NCBI GenBank assembly: GCA_946061515.1
Contig: CAMGRL010000008.1
Location: 1-62,084 of the forward strand
Origin: an uncultured Clostridia bacterium
GTDB taxonomy: Bacteria > Bacillota > Clostridia > Oscillospirales > Oscillospiraceae
Length of the DNA stretch: 62,084 nt
Direction: 5' to 3'
Part shown: in pieces, positions 31,442 through 40,311 of the stretch
How positions within the stretch are numbered: the stretch's first letter is position 1
Layout: each line of letters opens with the position of its first letter
Translations under genes and position numbers: made by a program
Notes under the pieces: model-generated
Database searches by the model: none
Told to the model about the DNA's origin: nothing
What the model saw: only the letters and a program-made list of their open reading frames with translations

Positions 31442-33418
31442 TCATCCCAGGAACAGGCTTCCTCGGGTCATTGTATTCGCACAAGTCATGATGGTATAGA
31501 GAAGACCGAACAGAATACCCGACAGATAGATGTTGCCGGTCTTCTTGAACAACTTGCGGCTGATGACAGTTGCGGCGGGAATCATGACGACCAGCGGGAA
31601 TAGATTATAAATACGCATGGGGTTCCAGACAAAGGCGCCCTTCAAATCAATAATTGCATACTGAATGATGATTATTGTAAGAATACCGATCACATTCCCA
31701 ATGCAGGAAAGCGCCGCAGACTGCCATTCCTTCATGTTGTCTATCCGGTTGAAACTGTTTACCGCTGCGGAATTGACAAGATAGAAAACGAGGAATGGGA
31801 TCATATATATGACAGTATAAACAATGTTCTCGGCGTTAAATACTTTTACGGCGATCATCCAGAATCTGAAGTCGGTGGTAAACGCCCAATCTGCAAAAAA
31901 GGTTATCACATAAATTCCGGTGATCACACTTATTGCCAGAAGGAGAGACTTCCAAAGCAATTTGCCCGGGATAATAAGCCCAAGCTTCGAGGGAGTCTGC
32001 CCGACCTTCTTTCCGTAAAGATGATAGCTGAGGAAGAAGACCAGCCCAATGCAAAGACCAACGATTCCGGTCCATACAGAAAGCTCATTGGTGTTTGGCT
32101 GGCCGAAGAAATGGTTCCAGACGTGAGGAATGTCGCTCACATAAGTTTCAGCAGTCCCCTGACCGATCCACCAGAACATGACCGGCATTACCAGCAGCGG
32201 AGGGATAACTGCGCACACTACCCATCCAGCGGCAAAAATCAATTTTCCTTTTTTATCTTTAGGGCCGGGATTTGGCGGAAGCAGTTCTGTTGTCTCCAGT
32301 TCACTGAAATAGGGCGTCTTCATTAACAGACAGGCAAAAGGCACGATGAACATAAAGATCCCGATAAGACCAAGCAGGTTAAACAGTTCTTTCACGAACC
32401 ACACCTGATTGGAGGGCTCAATATATTCGTGGCCGGAGGGTACACCGAATGCGGTATAAAAGAACTCAACACAGTCATATGCGCCATCATAAGAAAAGGA
32501 GTTCAGCGGATGGATCTGATCCGGGACATAAATGACACGGAAAGATTCCTCCCCTTCGACTTCACCATAATAATACTTGCCGTTTTCAACGTCCTCATCA
32601 TCACCTACGAGATCGCCGACCTGGTTTATGAACAATTTCGCACGGTCTTCGCTGAGATAATAGTGGGGATTGCCTTCTTCATTGGTCCAGAACCATTCAT
32701 CATTATATCCGGCAACAAGTCCGTATTTAATGTCAATGGGAATGGGCGTGTTTTCATCGGCGGATTCAGAAGCACTTCCATCATGTACGCCGCCTTTGAC
32801 AAGAGAATCAGCGTCAAGTCTCTCCGTGCTGGGATACAGGCCCCAATAGGTGTGATAGGGCTCACATCCCATGTTCAACACTGCGGAAATCGGATTCTCA
32901 CCCAGCCCCATGTATTCCCGGTTCAGATAATAGGTTACAGTGTCATTGCAGTGAAAGCCGCCCATTGAATGTCCCTGGAGGCCGATCTTGTCCATATCAA
33001 TATAATCAAGTGTAGCCATTAAATATTCAAGGGTGTGGATCATGCAGGTATAGCGGTCGGTTGAGTCAATCGTGCCGTTATCGCCGTTTTCCACGCTGGA
33101 AAGGCCGTGGCAGTAGGAATCAATCGTGCAGACGACAAAGCCTCTGCGGCTTAGCTCAACATAGTTTTGCGCCTGCATTTCCTTGCTGTTATAGCTGCCG
33201 TGACACACAAGGATCAGCGGCAATTTGTTTTCCGCGGAAGCATCTTTTGGGGTATAAAGGACTGCGTTTACATTCTGTCCTTCCGGCGCGGCAATGTTGA
33301 TCTTGGTTACTCTTACCTTACCCCAATCCGACGCGATCGCAGACGAAAAAATCATGCTGATGACGATCAGTATCAATGAAACACTGAGCCAGAATTTATA
33401 AGTTTTCTTTCCTTTCAT
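31442..33418 (-). CDS. Alpha/beta hydrolase fused to a multi-span membrane domain
   Basis: A 658-residue protein. Residues ~5-30 form a signal anchor. The next ~300 residues are an alpha/beta hydrolase: CHGSYNSKEM (oxyanion), GHSMGG (nucleophile Ser), and a late His in DQIHPLNSF. From about residue 335 the chain has eight or so hydrophobic spans with polar loops. The hydrolase should face outside. I know of related proteins in Clostridia only as uncharacterised hydrolases. ATG 33418 follows GGGAGGG; the TTG at 33433 is rejected. Base composition is AT-richer than the flanks. The MarR gene downstream on the same strand may control it. Confidence 0.78.
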   Translation of the reverse strand: MKGKKTYKFWLSVSLILIVISMIFSSAIASDWGKVRVTKINIAAPEGQNVNAVLYTPKDASAENKLPLILVCHGSYNSKEMQAQNYVELSRRGFVVCTIDSYCHGLSSVENGDNGTIDSTDRYTCMIHTLEYLMATLDYIDMDKIGLQGHSMGGFHCNDTVTYYLNREYMGLGENPISAVLNMGCEPYHTYWGLYPSTERLDADSLVKGGVHDGSASESADENTPIPIDIKYGLVAGYNDEWFWTNEEGNPHYYLSEDRAKLFINQVGDLVGDDEDVENGKYYYGEVEGEESFRVIYVPDQIHPLNSFSYDGAYDCVEFFYTAFGVPSGHEYIEPSNQVWFVKELFNLLGLIGIFMFIVPFACLLMKTPYFSELETTELLPPNPGPKDKKGKLIFAAGWVVCAVIPPLLVMPVMFWWIGQGTAETYVSDIPHVWNHFFGQPNTNELSVWTGIVGLCIGLVFFLSYHLYGKKVGQTPSKLGLIIPGKLLWKSLLLAISVITGIYVITFFADWAFTTDFRFWMIAVKVFNAENIVYTVIYMIPFLVFYLVNSAAVNSFNRIDNMKEWQSAALSCIGNVIGILTIIIIQYAIIDLKGAFVWNPMRIYNLFPLVVMIPAATVISRKLFKKTGNIYLSGILFGLLYTIMTCANTMTRGSLFLG

Positions 33419-33763
33419 TTTTTTCCCTCCCAATAACGCGTTTTGTTTTCTGTATATAATGGTCTGCCCAAGTTGCTGGCCTTTGCACTGTCCTCCTCTC
33501 TTGAAAAAAGATTCTGGGAGACCAAAATAATCTCTTTGAGGTTAATATCATTTCTGTAGAACTAATTTAATCTACAAGCGAATAATACACCGGCGCGTAG
33601 ATAAATTCAATTATCTTTTCCTACAATTCTCCTGAGATAGATTTATATATATTGCCAGAGTTTTCCCTGCCTATCCGTGTAAGTTGATGATGATTCAAGT
33701 GGAAAGAGCGGGGCTCCGCTGGCGATATGTTCAAATTTGCCTGCGGGGGTGAAAGAAATGCAA
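33419..33763. other. Intergenic, AT-rich, no gene
   Basis: About 345 bases upstream of the hydrolase gene. Two palindromes are visible: GTAGA-ACTAATTTAA-TCTAC (33555-33574 approximately) and AGATAA-ATTCAA-TTATCT (33599-33616). They could be regulator sites for the hydrolase, but neither matches the CACGATA repeat at the MarR gene. I found no convincing promoter or reading frame. Confidence 0.4.
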
Positions 33764-33789
33764 ACTCCCCCGGCCTGCACCGGGGGAGT
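33764..33789 (-). terminator. Hairpin terminator of LysM-GH18 gene
   Basis: ACTCCCCCGG (33764-33773), loop CCTGCA, CCGGGGGAGT (33780-33789). On the minus strand it is followed by TTTGCATTTCTTT, so it suits the gene ending at 33861. Confidence 0.75.
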
Positions 33790-33860
33790 GAGAAACTGTC
33801 AAAGTCAATTTGGCTTTGAGGGTCAAAAGATTTTGCTGTGATCCGAGAAATTTCCTGAGC

Positions 33861-34994
33861 CTAAATGATCTTCTCCACGCTGTACATGCTCTGCAGAAGC
33901 AGCAGGCCGGGGCGGAAAAGCTGATTCACGGTCCAGCAGCTGATCCCGGCAAGGCCAAATTCCTTCACCAGCTGGAGCCGGGCATAGACACTGCGCACGT
34001 CCTCAAACCAGACCACATGCCGCTGGAGCGTGCTGTCGGTATAGGTGAAGAAGGGCGCCTGGGCATTCTGGTCGAATTTCACGTCCGCGCCCGTAGAGAC
34101 TGCCAGGTTCAGCGCCGCCGCGTTGGCAATCACCCGGGCCGCGTCCCCCTGCTTCCAGGGAAGGCTCCAGTTGTAGCCATAGTTGGAAAAGCCCATCAGA
34201 ATTTTTCCCGGGGGGATCTTTGTCACCGCGTATTCCAATACGCGCCGGATCCGGTTCACTGGAGAAACGGCCTGGGGTGCGCTGTAGGTATAGCCCCATT
34301 CATAGGTCATGATAATCACCCGGTCGGCCCAGCGGCCGTGGGCCTCGTAGTCGTGGGCCGTGTAGAGAAGTCCCTCCTGGCTGTCGCTCTCCTTGGGGGC
34401 GATGGCAGTGCTGAGAAAATAGCCCTGGGCGTGGAGGGCTTCGGAGGCGCGGCGGAGAAACTGGCTGTAGCTGTCCCGGTCGTAGGGGTAGACGTACTCA
34501 ATGTTGAAATTTACGCCGTAATAGGGTTTTTGGTGCAGAGCGGAAAACATATTTTCAAAAAAACGGTCCTGCACCTGCTGATTGGTGAACACCGCGTGGG
34601 CGATGTCGCCGGAAAAGCCGCCGCTCTCGCCCAGGTTGGTGATGGTCAGCAGGGGAGCCACCGAATTGGCCCGGGCAGCGTCCACCATGGCACTGTCCGG
34701 GATGGGAATCAGCTCCCCATCGGCGGTCATATGGTGACTGAAGGGGCAGAGAAAGCTGAGATAGGGCAGAGTCTCGTTCAATACGCTCTGGGCGATGTTG
34801 GGGTAGGCATAGCCGTTCACCTCGATCTCCGGGCGGCTGCCGGTCTCCACCGAGGGGACCAGCAGCGCCAGCTTGGGCACCAGACGGGAGCGGTCATTGA
34901 GCTGGTTGATGCGGGCCAGCTCTTCCGCGCTGGTGCCGTAGCGGCCGGCAATGCTCCACAGACTGTCCCCCGGGCGTACAATGTATACTTCCAT
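33861..34994 (-). CDS. LysM-GH18 spore cortex hydrolase-like protein
   Basis: A 377-residue protein resembling SleL/YaaH: one LysM domain at residues 1-47 (YIVRPGDSLWSIAGRYGTS) and a GH18 TIM barrel from about 60 on. In SleL this is an N-acetylglucosaminidase acting on cortex fragments during germination. The active-site strand here is YYGVNFNIEYVYPYDR: the catalytic Glu (166) is kept, but the Asp two residues before it is Asn (164) and the first Asp of DxxDxDxE is Tyr (159). Activity is therefore uncertain. No signal peptide, as in SleL. Start ATG 34994 follows AAAGGATGAT. A longer frame upstream is the antisense of pepF. Divergent from pepF. Confidence 0.87.
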   Translation of the reverse strand: MEVYIVRPGDSLWSIAGRYGTSAEELARINQLNDRSRLVPKLALLVPSVETGSRPEIEVNGYAYPNIAQSVLNETLPYLSFLCPFSHHMTADGELIPIPDSAMVDAARANSVAPLLTITNLGESGGFSGDIAHAVFTNQQVQDRFFENMFSALHQKPYYGVNFNIEYVYPYDRDSYSQFLRRASEALHAQGYFLSTAIAPKESDSQEGLLYTAHDYEAHGRWADRVIIMTYEWGYTYSAPQAVSPVNRIRRVLEYAVTKIPPGKILMGFSNYGYNWSLPWKQGDAARVIANAAALNLAVSTGADVKFDQNAQAPFFTYTDSTLQRHVVWFEDVRSVYARLQLVKEFGLAGISCWTVNQLFRPGLLLLQSMYSVEKII

Positions 34995-35044
34995 TGGATC
35001 ATCCTTTCGCTTTTTTACAAGTATATTCGGATGAAAGGCGGTAA

Positions 35045-35073
35045 TTGCAAGGCGGAGAACAATGTGGTATAAT
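35045..35073 (+). promoter_or_regulatory. Predicted promoter of pepF
   Basis: TTGCAA (35045-35050), 17-base spacer, TATAAT (35068-35073), 39 bases before ATG 35112. Confidence 0.75.
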
Positions 35074-35111
35074 AAGACCGTTATTTCATTAATTACAACG
35101 GAGGTCAATCC

Positions 35112-36911
35112 ATGGCAGAAAATAAAATTCCCAAAAGAAGCGAGGTCCCCGAGGAGCTTACCTGGAACCTGGGCGACATGTTTGAAAGCGACGAGGCCTG
35201 GTACAAAGAGAACGAGGCCCTGAAGGAGATGCCCGGGCGCATTGCCGCCTTCCAGGGCAAGCTGGGCGAGAGCGCGGAGATGCTGCTCTCTTTCTTCCGT
35301 CTGGAGGACGAGGTGGAGCTGCGCCTGTCTCCCCTGTATGGCTACGCCAGCTGCAAAAACGATCAGGATCAGGGCAACAGCGTGTATCAGGACATGCGCG
35401 GCAAGGCCATGAGCACCTTTGTGGCCATCTCCAGCGCGGCGGCCTTTGCCACGCCGGAGATCATGGCGATCCCCGAGGATACCCTGAACCTGTTCTTTGT
35501 GGCCCAGCCCGAGCTGGAGACCTACCGCCGCAGCCTGTACCGTATCCGCCGCCGGGCAGAGCACATCCTGACGCCGGCAGAGGAGACCCTTCTGGCCGCC
35601 GCGGGCGAGATGGCCCAGAGCCCGGACAATATCGGCAGCGTGTTCCGCAACGCGGACCTGAAGTTCCCGGAGGTGGAGGACAAGGACGGCGGAAAGCATC
35701 AGCTCACCAGCGGCTCTTTTGTCCCTCTGCTGGAGAGCAGCGACCGGGTACTGCGCAAAAACACCTTTGACGCTTACTATGACCGCCTGGGCGAGTTTAA
35801 AAACACCATCGCCTCCACCCTGGACGCGGAGTTCAAGCAGCGCCGCTTCTTCGCCACGGCGCGGAAATACCCCAACACCCTGGCCGCGGCCCTGGATGAG
35901 ACGGAAGTGCCCCAGGAGGTCTATCTGAACCTGATCGAGGCGGTCCACGCCAACCTGGACAAGATGTACCGCTATGTCTCCCTGCGCAAGAAGATGCTGG
36001 GCGTGGACGAGCTGCACATGTACGACGTGTACACCCCCATCGTGGCCGACGCCGCCGAGAAGATCAGCTATGAACAGGCCAAGGAGACCGTGCTGGAGGC
36101 CCTGCAGGTTCTGGGCGACGACTATGTGGAGCTGCTGAAGGAGGGCTTCAATAACCGCTGGATCGACGTCTATGAAAACGAGGGCAAGCGGGGCGGCGCC
36201 TATTCCTCCGGCAATTCCCGGCCCCACCCCTATGTGCTGTTAAACCACAAGGACACACTGGACAGCATGTTCACCCTGGCCCATGAGATGGGCCACGCCC
36301 TGCACAGCTACCACAGCTGCAAAGTTCAGCCGGTGAGCACCAGCGAGTACGTCATCTTTGTGGCCGAGGTGGCCTCCACCTGCAACGAGGTGCTGCTCAT
36401 GCGCCATCTGCTGGCCAAGACCACGGACAAAAAGCAGCGGGCTTATCTCATCAACCACTTCCTGGACTCCTTCAAGGGCACGGTCTACCGCCAGACCATG
36501 TTTGCCGAGTTTGAGCTGGAGATCGGCCGCATGGCCGAGCGGGGCGAGGCCCTGACCGCTGACGCCCTCTCCGCCAAGTACCACGAGCTGAACAAGCTGT
36601 ACTTCGGCCCGGATATGGTTTCTGATGACGGGATCGCCCTGGAGTGGGCCCGCATCCCCCATTTCTTCTATAATTATTATGTGTTCCAGTACGCCACCGG
36701 CTTCTCCGCCGCCGTGGCCATCGCCAACCGCATCCTCAGCGAGGGTGAGACCGCCGTTTCCGACTACAAGAAGTTCCTCTCCAGCGGCGGCAGCAGCGAT
36801 CCCATCTCCCTGCTGAAGATCGCCGGCGTGGACATGAGCACTCCCGACCCGGTCAACTCCGCCCTTCAGCTCTTCGGCGAGCTGGTGGACGAGATGGAAA
36901 AGCTCGTGTAA
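35112..36911 (+). CDS. pepF: Oligoendopeptidase F
   Basis: Cytosolic M3B zinc peptidase of 599 residues, the usual family length. The zinc motif HEMGH is at residues 391-395, followed by the downstream Glu ligand in FVAEVASTCNEVLL. The N-terminal helical domain begins EVPEELTWNLGDMFESDEAW, a standard PepF opening. The C-terminal Tyr/His region FFYNYYVFQYATGFSAA supports transition-state binding. ATG follows ACGGAGGTCAATCC. It degrades oligopeptides of roughly 7-17 residues in known cases. The gene is monocistronic, with its own promoter and terminator. Confidence 0.95.
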   Translation: MAENKIPKRSEVPEELTWNLGDMFESDEAWYKENEALKEMPGRIAAFQGKLGESAEMLLSFFRLEDEVELRLSPLYGYASCKNDQDQGNSVYQDMRGKAMSTFVAISSAAAFATPEIMAIPEDTLNLFFVAQPELETYRRSLYRIRRRAEHILTPAEETLLAAAGEMAQSPDNIGSVFRNADLKFPEVEDKDGGKHQLTSGSFVPLLESSDRVLRKNTFDAYYDRLGEFKNTIASTLDAEFKQRRFFATARKYPNTLAAALDETEVPQEVYLNLIEAVHANLDKMYRYVSLRKKMLGVDELHMYDVYTPIVADAAEKISYEQAKETVLEALQVLGDDYVELLKEGFNNRWIDVYENEGKRGGAYSSGNSRPHPYVLLNHKDTLDSMFTLAHEMGHALHSYHSCKVQPVSTSEYVIFVAEVASTCNEVLLMRHLLAKTTDKKQRAYLINHFLDSFKGTVYRQTMFAEFELEIGRMAERGEALTADALSAKYHELNKLYFGPDMVSDDGIALEWARIPHFFYNYYVFQYATGFSAAVAIANRILSEGETAVSDYKKFLSSGGSSDPISLLKIAGVDMSTPDPVNSALQLFGELVDEMEKLV

Positions 36912-36944
36912 GGGTAAAATAAAACTGTCATCTAAAGTGCAGCG

Positions 36945-36996
36945 AAGAATCCCGTGTTTAGCAGAAAAATCTTCTGCATACGGGATTCTTCTTTAT
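36945..36996 (+). terminator. Compound hairpin terminator after pepF
   Basis: GAAGAATCCCGT (36945-36956) pairs perfectly with ACGGGATTCTTC (36981-36992), with an inner GCAGA/TCTGC stem, then TTTATG. Its AAGAATCCC arm is shared with the hairpin at 45321-45370, at the other end of the AT-rich block. Confidence 0.85.
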
Positions 36997-37023
36997 GCTC
37001 TACAAAATTGAAAGTCTGCCGCA

Positions 37024-37150
37024 TAACATATATTTAGGGATGTTTTCTTGTGTAACATATCAAAAAAATAAGGGGAATTTGTTAAACTCTCTAAAAAAGA
37101 AAAAGAGTATTGACTTTTTTTACTTGCATGATAATATATAACATGTAATA
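37024..37150 (+). promoter_or_regulatory. Promoter and candidate operators of GntR (DgoR-like) gene
   Basis: A promoter reads TTGACT (37110-37115), 16-base spacer, TAATAT (37132-37137). Directly after the -10 box is TATAACATGTAATA (37137-37150), 12 of 14 palindromic. TAACATAT occurs twice more upstream, at 37024-37031 and 37053-37060. The three related sites suggest cooperative autoregulation. A further TGTTATA lies near 37930, ahead of dgoD. Confidence 0.5.
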
Positions 37151-37166
37151 CAACTGGAGGTAGTAT

Positions 37167-37865
37167 GTGGGTATCGTCAGGTTAGAAAGACCGAATCTTG
37201 TTGATGAGGTTTACCAGCAAATAAGGGATATTATTACGTCTGGGGAATGGAAGGAAGGACAAAAACTATCCTCTGAGCAAAAGCTTGGAGAGCAATTCGG
37301 CGTGAGCCGGGTTGTGATTCGTGAGGCATTACAGCGGCTCAGAAGCGAGAAACTGATCATTACCCGGCAGGGGATGGGGTCTTTTGTATCCAATCCGCGA
37401 AATTACCTGAATGATATCTCTGCGGAGAGAATTGAGGTCAACATTTCCGAAGAGGAGTATGCTGATTTAGTAGATTTCAGATGCTGTATAGAGTTTAAAG
37501 CGATAGAGCTTGCAGTAAAACGCGCCACAGATAAGGATTTTGAAAAGGTTGGAATGGCCTTAAAGGCAATGGAAGCGTCGGCTGAGGATATAGATGAATT
37601 GTCTGAGGCAGACTATGCGTTCCATTATGCGATCGTTGCTTGCTCAAAGAACCAGTTATTATGCAGTGCGATGGAAAGCTGCAAATCGTGGATGATACGG
37701 GCATTTAAAACAACAAATAAAATTAACGACAGTTTATCATGGGGTATAGATGTTCATAAAAATGTATATCTTAAGCTTGTTGAAAGAGACGCGAAGAAAG
37801 CAATATCGATCTTAAAAACAGACCATGAATATAACAAGGTGCGTATAAGCGAGTTGATAAAATAG
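37167..37865 (+). CDS. dgoR: FadR-subgroup GntR regulator, probable DgoR
   Basis: A 232-residue repressor with a GntR winged helix (residues ~8-72; EQFGVSRVVIREALQRLRSEKLI) and an all-helical FCD ligand domain with DFRCCIEFKAIELA, DYAFHYAIVA and VHKNVYLKL carrying the Asp/His metal-site pattern. In E. coli a regulator of this subgroup, DgoR, heads the galactonate operon, and here it precedes dgoD by 144 bases. Start is GTG 37167, six bases after GGAGG; the overlapping ATG at 37165 is out of frame. A hairpin terminator follows, so the catabolic genes may have a separate promoter. It is the first gene of the AT-rich block. Confidence 0.88.
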   Translation: MGIVRLERPNLVDEVYQQIRDIITSGEWKEGQKLSSEQKLGEQFGVSRVVIREALQRLRSEKLIITRQGMGSFVSNPRNYLNDISAERIEVNISEEEYADLVDFRCCIEFKAIELAVKRATDKDFEKVGMALKAMEASAEDIDELSEADYAFHYAIVACSKNQLLCSAMESCKSWMIRAFKTTNKINDSLSWGIDVHKNVYLKLVERDAKKAISILKTDHEYNKVRISELIK

Positions 37866-37870
37866 AAAAG

Positions 37871-37902
37871 AAGAAAAAGCAGAAAGTTTCCTGCTTTTTC
37901 TT
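37871..37902 (+). terminator. Hairpin terminator or attenuator
   Basis: AAGAAAAAGCAG (37871-37882) pairs perfectly with CTGCTTTTTCTT (37891-37902), loop AAAGTTTC, between the regulator and dgoD. Confidence 0.8.
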
Positions 37903-38009
37903 AAGGAGTATGTTGTCATACATATTATGTGTTATATCTTTTCCGCCTGGCTGGAGATAGGACGATTAAAACCATAATTTGATTATACAGGATATAGGGA
38001 GAATTCGTT

Positions 38010-39158
38010 ATGAAAATTAAAGAACTGAAACTGTATAAAGTGCCGCCACGCTGGTTATTGTTAAAAATCGAAACCGACGAGGGAATTTTTGGGTGGGGTG
38101 AGCCGATAATTGAAGGGCGTGCAGATGTTGTTTATGCAGCTGTAAAGGATTTTTCAGGCTACCTTATCGGGAAAAATCCATTACGTATAGAAGACCATTG
38201 GCAGGTCATGTATCGGGGTGGTTTTTATCGCGGCGGCCCTGAAGTAATGAGTGCCATTGCAGGAATAGATCAGGCGCTTTGGGACATAAAAGGGAAATAT
38301 TTTAATGCCCCAATATATGAGCTGCTGGGCGGAGCTTGCAGAGATAAAATAAAAGTTTACAGATGGATCGGTGGTGACCGCCCCAGCGATATACAGTCGT
38401 CCGCGCTGGAAGCTTATAGCCAAGGGTTTAAGGCAGTTAAAATGAATGCCACCGAAGAGATGCATTATATTGATAATTTTGAAAAAATAGATGCCGTTTG
38501 CAATCGTGTGGCGGCCATACGTGAGGCACTCGGATATAAATTGGATATCGCGGTGGATTTTCATGGGAGAGTACATAAGTCCATGGCAAAAGTCCTTGCC
38601 AGAGAGCTGGAGCCATATCATCTGATGTTTTTGGAAGAGCCTGTTCTCAGTGAAAATATCGAGGCATTGCGTGATATCGTAAGCTGCACATCGACTCCGA
38701 TCGCAACGGGTGAAAGAATGTTCAGTCGTTGGGATTTCAAAAAAATCTTTACTGCAGGCTATGTGGATATTATTCAGCCAGATCTGTCCCATGCCGGCGG
38801 TATCAGTGAATGCAAAAAAATCTTGGCAATGGCAGAGGCCTTCGACGTCGGCGCTGCACCGCACTGTCCTTTAGGACCGGTTGCTTTGGCCGCCTGCGTC
38901 CAGGTAGATACCTGCTCGCCCAACGCGGTTATTCAGGAACAGAGCGCGGGAATCCATTATAACAAGGGTTCTGAGCTTTATGATTACCTGCAGGACCCTT
39001 CAGTCTATCAGTACGAGGACGGATATATGAAATTGCTCACAGCTCCTGGTTTAGGAATCGAGATCAATGAAGAGGCGGTTATTGAAGCCGGAAAACGGGC
39101 GGTTAATTGGAAAAACCCAATATGGCATAATTATGATGGAACTGTGGCAGAATGGTGA
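38010..39158 (+). CDS. dgoD: D-galactonate dehydratase
   Basis: Enolase-superfamily enzyme of 382 residues converting D-galactonate to 2-keto-3-deoxy-D-galactonate in the cytosol. The match to E. coli DgoD, from memory, is close along the whole length and in numbering: metal ligands Asp183, Glu209, Glu235 and acid/base His185 (DFHGRV) and His285 (HCPLGP) all fall at the same positions. GFYRGGP, SAIAGIDQALWDIKGK and QEQSAGIHYNKG are further DgoD marks. ATG follows AGGGAGA. It leads a seven-gene cluster with a TRAP transporter, an amidohydrolase, an aldolase and a sugar kinase. Sugar specificity beyond the family still rests on inference. Confidence 0.92.
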   Translation: MKIKELKLYKVPPRWLLLKIETDEGIFGWGEPIIEGRADVVYAAVKDFSGYLIGKNPLRIEDHWQVMYRGGFYRGGPEVMSAIAGIDQALWDIKGKYFNAPIYELLGGACRDKIKVYRWIGGDRPSDIQSSALEAYSQGFKAVKMNATEEMHYIDNFEKIDAVCNRVAAIREALGYKLDIAVDFHGRVHKSMAKVLARELEPYHLMFLEEPVLSENIEALRDIVSCTSTPIATGERMFSRWDFKKIFTAGYVDIIQPDLSHAGGISECKKILAMAEAFDVGAAPHCPLGPVALAACVQVDTCSPNAVIQEQSAGIHYNKGSELYDYLQDPSVYQYEDGYMKLLTAPGLGIEINEEAVIEAGKRAVNWKNPIWHNYDGTVAEW

Positions 39159-39240
39159 AAAATTATGCTTTATTTGCACTTATTAGAATTTTGCCGGGTT
39201 TGTTGCCCGGAAAAATAAAAAAACTTTTAGGAGGAAACTT

Positions 39241-40269
39241 ATGAAAAAAAGAATTTTTGCCATCGTATTGATACTGGCGCTGGTGGCGGCATGCCTTTGC
39301 GGGTGCGGAAACAGCGGCTCATCGGCGCCTGAAACGCAAAATACCACGGCTACTGATGCAGAAGCTACAGCGAAGACAATTAACTTAAAGTTTGGCCATG
39401 CCGCATCTGAGTCCCATTTTCTTCATGTAGGTGCGACGGTATTTAAGGAAAAGCTGGAGGAGCTCTCCAATGGCACGATGACAGTGGATATTTACCCCAA
39501 TGGAACTCTGGGTACCCTTCGGGAAATGGTGGAAGGCGTCCAGAACGGCGATATTGATATGTGTGTCGCTATTTCTACTGTAGTTGAGTCGTTTTGCCCG
39601 GAAGTAGCGGTTTTTGATTTGCCTTTCCTGGTAGATGATTTGGATCATGCCGACAGAATTATGAATAGCGAGCTTACAGAATATTTAGACGAAAAACTTG
39701 AAGAAAACGGGCTTATTAATCTCGGCTGGTGGGAAGTAGGGTTTCGCAGCATGATTTTCAAGCAGGAGGCTTCCTCCATCGATGATCTTGCAGGGCTTCA
39801 GATCCGTATCATGAGCAGCGAGACATTTGAAAAAATGATGAAAGCGTTAGGCCTTAATCCTGTTGTGATCGACAACAGCGAGCTTTATACAGCTTTGCAG
39901 CAGGGGGCTGTGGATGGAGCAGAGAACGGTTACAGCGAATTTGTTGACTACAGCATGTATGAGGTTACGAATTATCTCTATCAAACGAGGCATGTATATT
40001 CTCCCATGTGCTGCATGATCTCTCCAGCCGTATGGGAAAGCCTCACGGAAGAACAGCAAGCCTGGGTACAGCAGGCTGCCGATGCCGCGACAGCCGCAGC
40101 CGTGGCGGATTCCAGAGCGAAAGTGGATGTGTGCATCGAAACCCTTATTGAAAAAGGAATGACGGTGGTGGAATTTGACCGTGAGGATCTGAAGAACCGC
40201 TGCGCAAGTGTTTACGCAGAGTATCCGCAATTTGACGAAATGGTAGAAATCATAAATAGCTATAGATAA
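39241..40269 (+). CDS. dctP: TRAP transporter solute-binding protein
   Basis: Extracytoplasmic binding lipoprotein of 342 residues. The signal peptide runs to residue 17 and is followed by lipobox VAAC (Cys18; CLCGC makes Cys20 or 22 possible). The DctP fold shows KFGHAASESHFLH, YPNGTLGTLREMVEGVQNGDID, and LQIRIMSSETFEKMMKALGLNPVV, with the Arg expected to hold a substrate carboxylate in the RIM stretch. AGGAGG lies eight bases before ATG. Its place after dgoD suggests it captures galactonate or a related sugar acid; DctP proteins for hexonates and hexuronates are known. Confidence 0.92.
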   Translation: MKKRIFAIVLILALVAACLCGCGNSGSSAPETQNTTATDAEATAKTINLKFGHAASESHFLHVGATVFKEKLEELSNGTMTVDIYPNGTLGTLREMVEGVQNGDIDMCVAISTVVESFCPEVAVFDLPFLVDDLDHADRIMNSELTEYLDEKLEENGLINLGWWEVGFRSMIFKQEASSIDDLAGLQIRIMSSETFEKMMKALGLNPVVIDNSELYTALQQGAVDGAENGYSEFVDYSMYEVTNYLYQTRHVYSPMCCMISPAVWESLTEEQQAWVQQAADAATAAAVADSRAKVDVCIETLIEKGMTVVEFDREDLKNRCASVYAEYPQFDEMVEIINSYR

Positions 40270-40311
40270 GCTGCATTGGCCAGGAGGTCGATTTTTGCTC
40301 GGAGGTTTTCA

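Noticed and set aside
34995-36227. Apparent N-terminal 410-residue extension of the LysM-GH18 protein
   Set aside because: It is the reverse frame of pepF; a strong start with AAAGGATGAT exists at 34994 exactly at the LysM domain.
36945-36992. Hairpin as a phage or island attachment site
   Set aside because: No integrase lies in the AT-rich block and the shared core with 45321 is only about nine bases per arm; kept as a finding about boundaries, not called as an attachment site.
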